Assembly (NCBI GenBank): GCA_965249005.1
Contig: CBDFLD010000023.1
Span: forward strand, 1,201,910 to 1,265,909
Source of the DNA: CBDFLD01 sp965249005
GTDB lineage: Bacteria > Acidobacteriota > UBA6911
DNA length: 64,000 nucleotides
Reading direction: 5' to 3'
Below are positions 26,128-33,651 of the stretch, piece by piece. Position 1 is the first letter of the stretch. The number at the start of each line of letters is the position of its first letter. The notes beneath the pieces were generated by a model. It had not been told where the DNA came from. It was given only the letters and a program-made list of their open reading frames with translations, and ran no database searches. The position numbers were made by a program, and so were the translations under genes.

Positions 26128-27657
26128 TTACGGACCCTCCGCTTCCGCGGTCGCCAATCGAGGTTCCAGGCTGTCGGCTACGCGAGTCCGATCGATCCGC
26201 TCCACGAGCTGGGTGACGCTGGCGTCCATCACTTTTAGCAACGGAGCCGGATAGAGGCCGATCCAGAAGACTGCAATAGCCAGGGGGATCACGGTGATCA
26301 GCTCGCGGCCGCTCAAATCGGATAGGCCCCGTGCAGCTTCGGTTCGCGGTGGCCCCAGGGCCACGCGCTGCAACATCCACAGCATGTAGGCAGCCGCCAA
26401 GACGATGCCTCCCATGGCGAGAAGGACTTTGCCAAAGCTCGTGAAAGACGTACCGACGAGGACGAGAAACTCGCCAATGAAGTTGCAGGTGCCCGGCAGG
26501 CCGAACGACGCCACTGCGAACAGACTGAACAGGGCGACGAAGCGCGGCATGGATTCGTAGAGACCTCCGTAATCGCCGATGGAACGGCTGTGCGTGCGGT
26601 CGTACAGCTGTCCGACCGCGAGAAACAGGGCGCCGGTTGTGATGCCGTGGCTGAACATCTGGATGATGGCGCCCTGAATGCCTTGGTGGTTGAAGGCGAA
26701 GATTCCGAGCGTCACGAACCCCATGTGCGATACCGAAGAGTAGGCGACCAGTTTCTTCAAGTCGGACTGGGCCAGTGCCATGTAGCCGCCGTAGAGAATG
26801 GCGGCGATCGACAACCACAGAATGATGGGGGACAGGTTTTCCGATACTTCAGGAAAAATGGGCAGGCACAGTCGGATCATGCCGTAGCCGCCCATCTTCA
26901 ACAGGATTCCGGCGAGCAGAACGCTCCCTGCCGTCGGCGCCTCGGAATGCGCGTCGGGAAGCCATGTGTGAAAGGGAAGCATGGGCAGCTTGATGGCAAA
27001 GCCAAGAAAGAGGGCGAGGAAGATCCAGAGCTGGGTGTCCGGAGAATAGGTTTGCTCCGTCAGCGTCAAGATATCGAAGCTGCGCCCGCCCTCCAGATGC
27101 AGGCCGAGGATGCCCACCAGCAGCAACAAGCTTCCGGTAAGACTGTACAGCACGAACTTGAGGCCGGCGACAATGCGCTGGGGGCCTCCCCACAAAACGA
27201 TCATGAAGTACACGGGAATCATGGTGACTTCCCACAGCATGAAAAAGAGAAACAAATCCAGCGCAGTGAAGACGACGAGCATGGCCCCCTCCACCAGCAG
27301 GATCAACATCACGAAGGCCTTTACCCGCGTCGTGATGGTGTTCCAGGAGCAGAGGACGCACAACGGACAGAGCAGCGTGGTGAGAAGGACCAAGAGGATG
27401 CTGATACCGTCCACGCCGACCGCATATTGAATGCCGAAAGTAGGCATCCACTCCACGCGTTCGACGAACTGCATGTCCGGCGCGTCGAAATCGAAGCCGC
27501 TCCATAGCTCAAACGCGAGTCCGACATTAATGAGTGTGGCGATGAGTGTGATGCCCAGTACCCACTGTCGGCCTCGAACGAAAGCGAGCAGGGCAATCGC
27601 GATGAATGGGATGGCGATCATCCAACTTAGCATGTGGCCTGCGAAGATTGAGCTCAT
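26128..27657 (-). CDS. NuoM/MrpD-like proton-pumping antiporter subunit
   Basis: A 509-residue membrane protein (start ATG 27657; GTG 27678 is an alternative) of the PF00361 antiporter-like family, closest to NuoM. The key TM5 glutamate is in FMLWEVTMIPVYF. The TM7 lysine is in FAIKLPMLPFHTWLPDAHSEAPT. A further conserved Lys/His region is QSDLKKLVAYSSVSHMGFVTLG. About 14 transmembrane helices are expected. It is the last gene of the SulP-DabA-Mrp operon, 37 bp after the NuoL-like gene. No other complex I genes (NuoA-J) are present, so it more likely serves as an ion-translocating subunit of the DabA/Mrp assembly than of complex I. Confidence 0.85.
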   Translation of the reverse strand: MSSIFAGHMLSWMIAIPFIAIALLAFVRGRQWVLGITLIATLINVGLAFELWSGFDFDAPDMQFVERVEWMPTFGIQYAVGVDGISILLVLLTTLLCPLCVLCSWNTITTRVKAFVMLILLVEGAMLVVFTALDLFLFFMLWEVTMIPVYFMIVLWGGPQRIVAGLKFVLYSLTGSLLLLVGILGLHLEGGRSFDILTLTEQTYSPDTQLWIFLALFLGFAIKLPMLPFHTWLPDAHSEAPTAGSVLLAGILLKMGGYGMIRLCLPIFPEVSENLSPIILWLSIAAILYGGYMALAQSDLKKLVAYSSVSHMGFVTLGIFAFNHQGIQGAIIQMFSHGITTGALFLAVGQLYDRTHSRSIGDYGGLYESMPRFVALFSLFAVASFGLPGTCNFIGEFLVLVGTSFTSFGKVLLAMGGIVLAAAYMLWMLQRVALGPPRTEAARGLSDLSGRELITVIPLAIAVFWIGLYPAPLLKVMDASVTQLVERIDRTRVADSLEPRLATAEAEGP

Positions 27658-27694
27658 GATGTACCTGTTTCCGTCCACGCTCCAACGAGCGGGA

Positions 27695-29782
27695 CTATTC
27701 GATCCAGTAAAAGAACCCCAAGGCGATGACGAGTAAGAAAACCATCACCAGGAGGTTTTGTTGTAGAGTGCGCGGCTCGAGTTTTCGGAGACTTTGGCCG
27801 GAAGCTTCCACGCTGCCGGCGAACCCATCCGCGGTTCTGGCAATACTCCCCATGTCCAGCGCGCTCCAGAGCCATCGCGAAAAGCTCACCGTCAGCGTGC
27901 CCAAAGACATCACCAGCCGGTCGACGCCAGCGGTGTCCACAGTCCGCCAAAGCCATCGCGAAAAGCTCACCGTCAGCGTGCCCAAAGACATCACCAGCCG
28001 GTCGACGCCAGCGGTGTCCACAGTCCGCCAAAGCCATCGTGCGAAACCCAGGGTGGGCCCGACGACGTAAACGTCGTAGATCTCGTCGAAATATCCCTTG
28101 TTCAGGAAGAACACGTACAACGCGCGCGACCATCGCAACGATGACGAGCGCTCCAGAATAGACGCTCGCGAGGAACGAAAGCGGGCGTATGCGACGCTCC
28201 ATCCCAAGAGTGCCACCGCTAGTGGAACGAGAATCCAAATCGAAAAGTCGTCAGCGGACGACGAGCCTCCCGTGGCTTCCAGTGATCGGCCCACCGCCGG
28301 AGACAGGAACCGATTGAGCCACGTCCAGGCGGACACCAGGACGAAAACCGACAGGGCCGTGGTAATGGCAACGCTGATGACGTGCCTCATTGAAAACACT
28401 CGCGGCCCTACCTCGGATGATGTGCCACTTCCAGGTGCCGCAGGAGGCCCCTCGCTGAACAGCGACGTGACACCGCGAAACATGTACAGGGCGGTGAAGA
28501 ACACCGTGCCCAGGCCCACGATCCAAAAGAGCACCCTCGCGGCCGTGAAGTCCTGCGCCACCCAGAGATGCTGGTAGGGCCCGGAGAAGATGACCAACGG
28601 CGGAATCGAGGACATCAACAACGCGCCAGCAAACAGCGGTTTCATGGGGCCCGAAGCGTCCCGGGCCCGCGCTTCGCGCGGCCGGTGCGTGGAGGCAAGG
28701 ACGTTCCCGGTCGACAAGAACAGGAAGGCTTTGAAAAAGCCGTGAGCGAGCAGATGAAAGATCGCCGCCACGAACGCGCCGACGCCGCACAGGAGCGTCA
28801 TGAAGCCGAGTTGGCTCACCGTGGAATAAGCGAGGGTTCTCTTGATGTCGGTTTGTGTGAGGGACACGAGTGCGGCAAACAGCGCGGTCACGGCGCCCAC
28901 GGTGGCAATCACGCCCATCGCCGTGGGCGAGAGAGCGACGAGCGGGCTCAATCGTACCAGCAGAAATGGACCCGCATTGACCATGGTGGCTGCATGGATG
29001 AGCGCCGAAACTGGCGTCGGAGCTTCCATCGCAAATGGCAACCACACGTGAAATGGCATCTGCGCCGATTTCCCCATGGCACCCATGAAAAGAAAGAGCG
29101 TGATGAGCGTCACAACGTGGACTTGCCAGTCGAGCCCCACCCACGCCCCGAGCTGGACGGTTTGGTCGGCCACACGATCGACGCTGGACATTATCTCCGG
29201 AATGTCCAGGGTGCCGAAAGTACGGAAGGTCAAGATGACGCCGAATCCCAACCCCACGTCGGCCACCGAGTTCACGAGGAATACCTTGGTGGCGGCCCGG
29301 TAGGCCGACCGTCGTTGCGCGTAGTGAGAGATCAAGAGGTAAGAACAAAGTCCCATGATCTCCCAGAAGATATAGGTCAAGAGCAGGTTACTGCTCATTA
29401 CCAGCACGAGCATCGCCGAAGTAAAGAGCGCGGTCAGGGCGAAGAAACGGCTGTGCCGTGAATCGCCGATCATGTAGCGAGACGCATAGACCTGCACCAC
29501 CGCGCTCACACCGGTGACCAGCAGCAGCAACAAGACGGTGAGCTGATCGATGAAAAGCCCGAGGTCGATGACGAGGTCCCCCGAGGCGAGAAGGCGGTAA
29601 AGAGGAATGCGCATCGCCCCGTTCCTCGCGACCTCGACGAAGGCGACCACGGACAGCAGGAACGAGCCTGCTACGGCAGGAACCACGATGCGATGCCCGC
29701 TACCTTCGAGGCGCCGTGCGTTCAAGGCGAGCACAACCGAAGCGGCCAGCGGAAGCAATGGGATCAGAGTGTAAATAGACAT
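27695..29782 (-). CDS. NuoL-like (DabB-type) proton-translocating subunit
   Basis: A 695-residue PF00361 protein. The conserved charged residues of the NuoL proton path are visible: Glu in YIFWEIMGLCSYLLI, Lys in GKSAQMPFHVWLPFAMEAPTPVSALIHAATMV, and Lys in HLLAHGFFKAFLFLSTGNV. The C-terminus follows the NuoL plan (LNKGYFDEIYDVYVVGPTLGFARWLW), i.e. a lateral-helix-like extension. Within that extension a 27-residue unit is repeated exactly (27871-28032). In DAB inorganic-carbon systems DabB is a NuoL-type partner of DabA, and this gene is the best DabB candidate in the operon. It lies 27 bp after mrpD. Confidence 0.85.
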   Translation of the reverse strand: MSIYTLIPLLPLAASVVLALNARRLEGSGHRIVVPAVAGSFLLSVVAFVEVARNGAMRIPLYRLLASGDLVIDLGLFIDQLTVLLLLLVTGVSAVVQVYASRYMIGDSRHSRFFALTALFTSAMLVLVMSSNLLLTYIFWEIMGLCSYLLISHYAQRRSAYRAATKVFLVNSVADVGLGFGVILTFRTFGTLDIPEIMSSVDRVADQTVQLGAWVGLDWQVHVVTLITLFLFMGAMGKSAQMPFHVWLPFAMEAPTPVSALIHAATMVNAGPFLLVRLSPLVALSPTAMGVIATVGAVTALFAALVSLTQTDIKRTLAYSTVSQLGFMTLLCGVGAFVAAIFHLLAHGFFKAFLFLSTGNVLASTHRPREARARDASGPMKPLFAGALLMSSIPPLVIFSGPYQHLWVAQDFTAARVLFWIVGLGTVFFTALYMFRGVTSLFSEGPPAAPGSGTSSEVGPRVFSMRHVISVAITTALSVFVLVSAWTWLNRFLSPAVGRSLEATGGSSSADDFSIWILVPLAVALLGWSVAYARFRSSRASILERSSSLRWSRALYVFFLNKGYFDEIYDVYVVGPTLGFARWLWRTVDTAGVDRLVMSLGTLTVSFSRWLWRTVDTAGVDRLVMSLGTLTVSFSRWLWSALDMGSIARTADGFAGSVEASGQSLRKLEPRTLQQNLLVMVFLLVIALGFFYWIE
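27871..28032 (-). repeat. Exact 81-bp tandem duplication inside the NuoL-like gene
   Basis: Two identical 81-bp units (27871-27951, 27952-28032) encode 27 residues each, beginning RWLWRTVDTAGVDRLV. A third, diverged partial unit (GFARWLW) precedes them in the protein. The duplication keeps the frame and lengthens the C-terminal amphipathic region by 27 residues. Confidence 0.9.
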
Positions 29783-29809
29783 GGCATCACGCGCGCCGTC
29801 GATCGGCTG

Positions 29810-31276
29810 CTAAAACCCTCTCCTTACCGCAGAATCGACCAAGAACCCCACGATCGGGTCACTGAAAAGACCGAGCGCGACCATCGCCAGCGACGTCGCC
29901 CCGAGGCTTACCGTCAGGGACAGCGGCGCCTCGAAACTCCCCACATCGGAAGCCGGTGTTCCCTGGAACAAGCTGTTGAACAACTTCACGAAGTAAGCGA
30001 GGGTCAACAAGGTCGCGGCAAGGACTGCAAACACCGCCAGGTAGTTCTGAGCTTCAAGCGCGCCCAGGACAATATTCCATTTGCCAAAGAAGCCGCCGGT
30101 CGGTGGGAGCCCAATCATGGAAATGGCGACCACAATCAAGGTCGCCGTCATGATGGGCGATCGCCGTTCCACGCGGCCAAGATCCTCGAGCGTGCGAGCC
30201 CCATAATGACGTAACGTCGCGCCGGCGAGAATGAACAACGTTGCTTGCATGACCGCGTCGTTCACCATGTAGAAGACCCCTCCTGCGAAGCCCTTGGCGT
30301 TTCCCAAGCTCACGCCGATGAGGATCAAGCCGACGTGCGAGATGCCGCCGTAGGCGAACATCCGCTTGATGTCGCGCTGCGCCAGGGCCAGGACCCCGCC
30401 CGCCACCGCTGCGATCACGCCCAGTTCGTCGAGCAACACGAGGACCGGAACATGGGAAGACTCGGCGTTGGCACCCACCACGGAGTAAGTGATACGCAAC
30501 CATGCCACCAAGGCCACTTTGGTGACGCTCGACGCGAGAATCGGCGATACCGTGTCGGGTGCATCGTGGTAGGCATCGGGCAGCCACCCATGCAGGGGCA
30601 CGAGCGCCATCTTGATGGCGAGCCCCGAAAACACGAAGATCAGCCCGCTCACGATGGCTGTGGAGCTCATCAGTCCGGGAATTCGGACCGCTAGATCGGC
30701 CATGTTGAGCGTGCCCGTGGCCACGTAGAGGTGGCTTACACCGAGCAAGTACAGGGAAGCGCCAAACGAGCCGATGATGAGGTAACGGAAAGCGGAAACG
30801 AGCGCCCTGCCTCCTGCCGCTCCAACCAAGGCGTAGCTGGTGAGCGCCGCCACTTCGAGGAACACGAAGACGTTGAAGAGATCGGCTGCGAGGACGATGC
30901 CCGTGAGCCCCGAGATCAACAATAAGAGCAGCGTGTAATAGGGAACCACTTTTTCACGGTGCGACTTGGGGGAGATGGGCCCACCGTATATCAGCGAGAT
31001 CAAGAATAGCGCATTGAGCGCCAGGATCACGATGGCGGCGAGACCATCGTCTATCCACTCGATGCCGAGGGGCGCCGCCCAGCCGCCGAACGGATATCGG
31101 ATCGGGCCTTCCGTCACGACCTTGAAGAGGTTGAAGAGCGCCAGTGCAGCCGTGATCGATGCCGCGACGAGCGTCAGCGGCCGGCACCACGACGGAGCTT
31201 TTGCGCCCACGAGCGGCAGCGAGACCGCTGTCACGAACGGGACGAGGAACAGGAGGATTGGTAGGTTCTCGCTCAC
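29810..31276 (-). CDS. mrpD: MrpD-like Na+/H+ antiporter subunit
   Basis: A 488-residue PF00361 protein of the MrpD/NuoN type. Conserved features are Glu in FVFLEVAALTSYALV, Lys in LAIKMALVPLHGWLPDAYHDAPDTVSPILASSVTKVALVAWLR, and QRDIKRMFAYGGISHVGLI. Start is GTG 31276, which overlaps the mrpC stop (GTGA), showing translational coupling. In Mrp antiporters MrpD carries one of the proton-conducting channels. Here it belongs to a set with two further antiporter-like subunits (NuoL-like, NuoM-like). Confidence 0.9.
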   Translation of the reverse strand: MSENLPILLFLVPFVTAVSLPLVGAKAPSWCRPLTLVAASITAALALFNLFKVVTEGPIRYPFGGWAAPLGIEWIDDGLAAIVILALNALFLISLIYGGPISPKSHREKVVPYYTLLLLLISGLTGIVLAADLFNVFVFLEVAALTSYALVGAAGGRALVSAFRYLIIGSFGASLYLLGVSHLYVATGTLNMADLAVRIPGLMSSTAIVSGLIFVFSGLAIKMALVPLHGWLPDAYHDAPDTVSPILASSVTKVALVAWLRITYSVVGANAESSHVPVLVLLDELGVIAAVAGGVLALAQRDIKRMFAYGGISHVGLILIGVSLGNAKGFAGGVFYMVNDAVMQATLFILAGATLRHYGARTLEDLGRVERRSPIMTATLIVVAISMIGLPPTGGFFGKWNIVLGALEAQNYLAVFAVLAATLLTLAYFVKLFNSLFQGTPASDVGSFEAPLSLTVSLGATSLAMVALGLFSDPIVGFLVDSAVRRGF

Positions 31277-31650
31277 TCTAACCTCTTCAAGACTTCGTCC
31301 TCATCCAAACTCCCATATTTGCGATAAATGGCCGAGACCAAGGCCAGGGACACTCCGAGCGTGGACACTTGTACGACGATGGCAGTAAGCGTGAGGACGT
31401 GGGGCAGCGGGTTGGCAAAGCCCGCGGCGTCTACCGTGGTCGTCTCCGGTGGCAGGATGGGAACCGTGGCGTCGTTCTTGGCGCTGAAAGCAACAAGAAA
31501 GAATATGACGCTGGTTTGCACGATGTATAGCCCGATGAGCTTTTTGACCAGGTTGGGGTTGATCACCATGATGTAGACGCCCCAGAGAAAAAGGATCACG
31601 AAGGCGATGTAGTTGGGGCGGTGAAGCCACGCGTCGATCAACTCAATCAT
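31273..31650 (-). CDS. mrpC: MrpC/NuoK-like subunit
   Basis: A 125-residue protein with three predicted transmembrane helices: YIAFVILFLWGVYIMV, KLIGLYIVQTSVIFFLVAFS, and VLTLTAIVVQVSTLGVSLALVSAIY. The PLPHVLTLTAIVV motif is the NuoK/MrpC hallmark. It overlaps mrpB by 8 bp and mrpD by 4 bp. In Mrp it is a structural membrane subunit beside MrpD. Confidence 0.9.
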   Translation of the reverse strand: MIELIDAWLHRPNYIAFVILFLWGVYIMVINPNLVKKLIGLYIVQTSVIFFLVAFSAKNDATVPILPPETTTVDAAGFANPLPHVLTLTAIVVQVSTLGVSLALVSAIYRKYGSLDEDEVLKRLE

Positions 31651-32092
31651 GGGACACCTCGTTGCCCGTCTCGGATGACAAGCTCAGAGCGATGGAAACT
31701 CCGGTGACGGCCACGTCACCAGCCACCCCAATTTGCGTCAACAAGATACCGAGGTAGCGCCGAGACGCCGGATCGAGCCCGGGGATCTCGACGTAGGCGT
31801 AGTTCAAGAACTGACCGCCGCCGATCAAACACAAGCCCCCCACGCCGACGAAGATCAACAAGCCGAGCCCGTCGCCTCGCAGGACCCTTCGAGCCAATTT
31901 GCTGTGGGTGGCATCGGGACCAAAGATGAGGATGGACAGGATCATGCTGTTCGCGAGAATGACTCCTCCCACGAAGCCGCCGCCCGGTCCGTGTTGCCCG
32001 AAGAACAGCACGTAGAAGCCGAAGAGCTGCGCGAGCGGGATCACGATGCGGCCCAACGTGCGAACGATGATGCTGTCGTGCGATTGGATCAT
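31643..32092 (-). CDS. mrpB: MrpB-like subunit
   Basis: A 149-residue membrane protein of the MnhB/MrpB family. It has VRTLGRIVIPLAQLFGFYVLFFGQHGPGGGFVGG, the conserved GHxxPGGGFxGG loop in the form GQHGPGGGFVGG, and a C-terminal helix VTGVSIALSLSSE. Start ATG 32092 overlaps the preceding stop (ATGA). It forms part of the Mrp membrane core. Confidence 0.92.
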   Translation of the reverse strand: MIQSHDSIIVRTLGRIVIPLAQLFGFYVLFFGQHGPGGGFVGGVILANSMILSILIFGPDATHSKLARRVLRGDGLGLLIFVGVGGLCLIGGGQFLNYAYVEIPGLDPASRRYLGILLTQIGVAGDVAVTGVSIALSLSSETGNEVSHD

Positions 32093-32613
32093 CCCGGGTT
32101 CCTCCGGAGCAGCAGCGCGCAGGCGATCCCGGCGGTAAAAATGACGACCGTCTCGATCAACGTGTCAAAGGAGCGATAGTCCATGAGTACCGCAGTGACG
32201 ACGTTGGGCGTTTTGGTCTCGCGAACGCTTTGCTCCAGGTAAACCGACGATACGTGTGTACTAGCGGGAGAAGTGGGGTCTCCGAATTTCGGAAGGTCTT
32301 CGGCGCCGTAGAGAAGCAGGAACCCCAGCAAAGGCAGACCGGCAAGGGCGGCTTTCGGCGCCGGAGGCCGGCGAATCACGGTATCCCTCTTCGCCGTTCC
32401 GAACAGCGTCAACAAGAAAAAGACAGTGGCCAATCCAGCACCCACCACCGCCTCCACGAATGCCACGTCGACGGCCCCGAACCAGGCCCAGACCAGGGCC
32501 AACGTGAAGCTGTATGAGCCGAGGATGAACACCGCGGGCACGAGATCTTTGACGAGGATGGCGCCGGCCGCCGTCATGATCAGCAAGACGAGCAATGGGA
32601 TTTCGAAGCTCAT
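32089..32613 (-). CDS. MrpA C-terminal-type protein (DUF4040 + MbhE-like)
   Basis: A 174-residue membrane protein that corresponds to the end of MrpA. A DUF4040 region (LLVLLIMTAAGAILVKDLVPAVFILGSYSFTLALVWAWFGAVDVAFVEAVVGAG) is followed by an MbhE-like segment (NVVTAVLMDYRSFDTLIETVVIFTAGIACALLL). In standard Mrp operons it is fused behind a NuoL-like domain as MrpA. Here it is a separate gene while the NuoL-like part is encoded at 27695, as in archaeal Mbh-type operons. ATG 32613 was chosen because the upstream frame overlaps mrpG and is not membrane-like. It overlaps both neighbours by 4 bp. Confidence 0.85.
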   Translation of the reverse strand: MSFEIPLLVLLIMTAAGAILVKDLVPAVFILGSYSFTLALVWAWFGAVDVAFVEAVVGAGLATVFFLLTLFGTAKRDTVIRRPPAPKAALAGLPLLGFLLLYGAEDLPKFGDPTSPASTHVSSVYLEQSVRETKTPNVVTAVLMDYRSFDTLIETVVIFTAGIACALLLRRNPG

Positions 32614-32909
32614 GATTTGCCCTTCGACCAAGGAGTGAGTCCGGCACGCAACGCCGCCCGGATGGTGGCGTGAGCGATCACCGGGTTGAGCATGTAGATG
32701 AGTGCCAGCACGACGAGAATCTTCAGCAGGTTCATGCTGACGCCTTGATAGAACGCGAGGCCACTCAGAACGAAAAAAGCGCCCAGAGAGTCTGTCAACG
32801 AGAGAGCGTGGGCGCGCGCGAAAACGTCGGGCAGGCGCAACATACCGATGGAGCCGACGACGAGAAAGAACAGTCCAAGTAAGATGAGCGCAACGGCGAT
32901 CCAAGTCAT
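32610..32909 (-). CDS. mrpG: MrpG-like subunit
   Basis: A 99-residue protein with the MrpG pattern: IAVALILLGLFFLVVGSIGMLRLPDVFARAHA, then SLGAFFVLSGLAF and ILVVLALIYMLNPVIAHATIRAAL. The GxxRLPDxFxRxHA motif is diagnostic. Start ATG 32909 overlaps the mrpF stop by one base. It is a small three-helix membrane subunit. Confidence 0.92.
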   Translation of the reverse strand: MTWIAVALILLGLFFLVVGSIGMLRLPDVFARAHALSLTDSLGAFFVLSGLAFYQGVSMNLLKILVVLALIYMLNPVIAHATIRAALRAGLTPWSKGKS

Positions 32910-33175
32910 CAATCCGCTCCTCGTTGCTCGAGAAACTTGGCGGTGGCGAGGGCTCCAACCAAGTTGACCAGCGCGTAACCCGTGGAGATGTCGATGAACA
33001 TATCCACGCGCTCGAACACGGTACCGATCACGACCAGCAAGATGATGGCCTTCGTTGAGATCCCGTTGAGCCCCAGTACGCGGTCGAACACACTGGGACC
33101 GCGGATGACGCGATAGAGATAAACAAGGATCAGCGCGGTGAGCGTGATCAGCACGAAAAGGAAAAATGTAGTCAT
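32909..33175 (-). CDS. mrpF: MrpF-like subunit
   Basis: An 88-residue three-helix membrane protein. The family motif YRVIRGPSVFDRVLGLNGISTKAIILLV is at about 21-48, followed by FIDISTGYALVNLVGALATAKF. It overlaps mrpE by 4 bp and mrpG by 1 bp. Membership of MrpF is clear. Confidence 0.92.
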   Translation of the reverse strand: MTTFFLFVLITLTALILVYLYRVIRGPSVFDRVLGLNGISTKAIILLVVIGTVFERVDMFIDISTGYALVNLVGALATAKFLEQRGAD

Positions 33176-33651
33176 CTCTCTGCCTTTCGTGTTTGAAATG
33201 CTTGGCCGATCTTGCCTTCCAACCTTCCTTCGGCCAGATCCCGGCCCGAGACGTCGTCGATTGCGTGGACGACGAGCTCATCCGAGTTGACTTCCACGGT
33301 GATGGTGCCCGGGGTCAAAGTAATGGAATTACCCAGCAGCACTACCTCGGCGTCCGAGGCGAGCTTTGTCCGATGGTGGATGAGCTTGGGAGCGATGGGA
33401 AGCGAAGGGCTCAAGATGAGTCGCGTGAGACGAAAGCCGTTTCCGAGAATCCGAGCAAACAACCACGGGAAATACGCGATTACTCGCCACCACACCGGCT
33501 TCCGCGGCGATCCGGCGGGATCGGTGGGGTTTAGCCCGGTGACCGCCAAGGCGACCACCACGCCCAGAAGGACGTGGGCCACGTCGTAGGACGCCGCTAG
33601 AACCAGCCAGATCAGGAAAAGCGCGGCGACGGTCATCCAACGGGTTCTCAT
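33172..33651 (-). CDS. mrpE: MrpE-like subunit
   Basis: A 159-residue protein from ATG 33651; upstream frame is inside dabA. Two N-terminal hydrophobic helices are followed by the MrpE cytosolic domain: AYFPWLFARILGNGFRLTRLILSP, then LLGNSITLTPGTITVEVNSDELVVHAID. The SITLTPGT motif is the family hallmark. The dabA stop and this start share an ATGA, so the two are translationally coupled, tying DabA to the Mrp module. Confidence 0.92.
   Translation of the reverse strand: MRTRWMTVAALFLIWLVLAASYDVAHVLLGVVVALAVTGLNPTDPAGSPRKPVWWRVIAYFPWLFARILGNGFRLTRLILSPSLPIAPKLIHHRTKLASDAEVVLLGNSITLTPGTITVEVNSDELVVHAIDDVSGRDLAEGRLEGKIGQAFQTRKAER

Noticed and set aside
27871..28032. CRISPR-like repeat
   Set aside because: The units are directly adjacent without spacers and lie in a coding frame.
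26590..29461. Long plus-strand frames rich in Gln, His and Asp
   Set aside because: They are opposite the membrane genes. Hydrophobic codons read in reverse give this composition; no domain is present.
26128..31650. Respiratory complex I (NuoK-N) locus
   Set aside because: NuoL-, NuoM- and NuoK-like genes are here with MrpB, E, F, G and DabA, and no NuoA-J genes are present; an Mrp/DAB assembly explains the set better.
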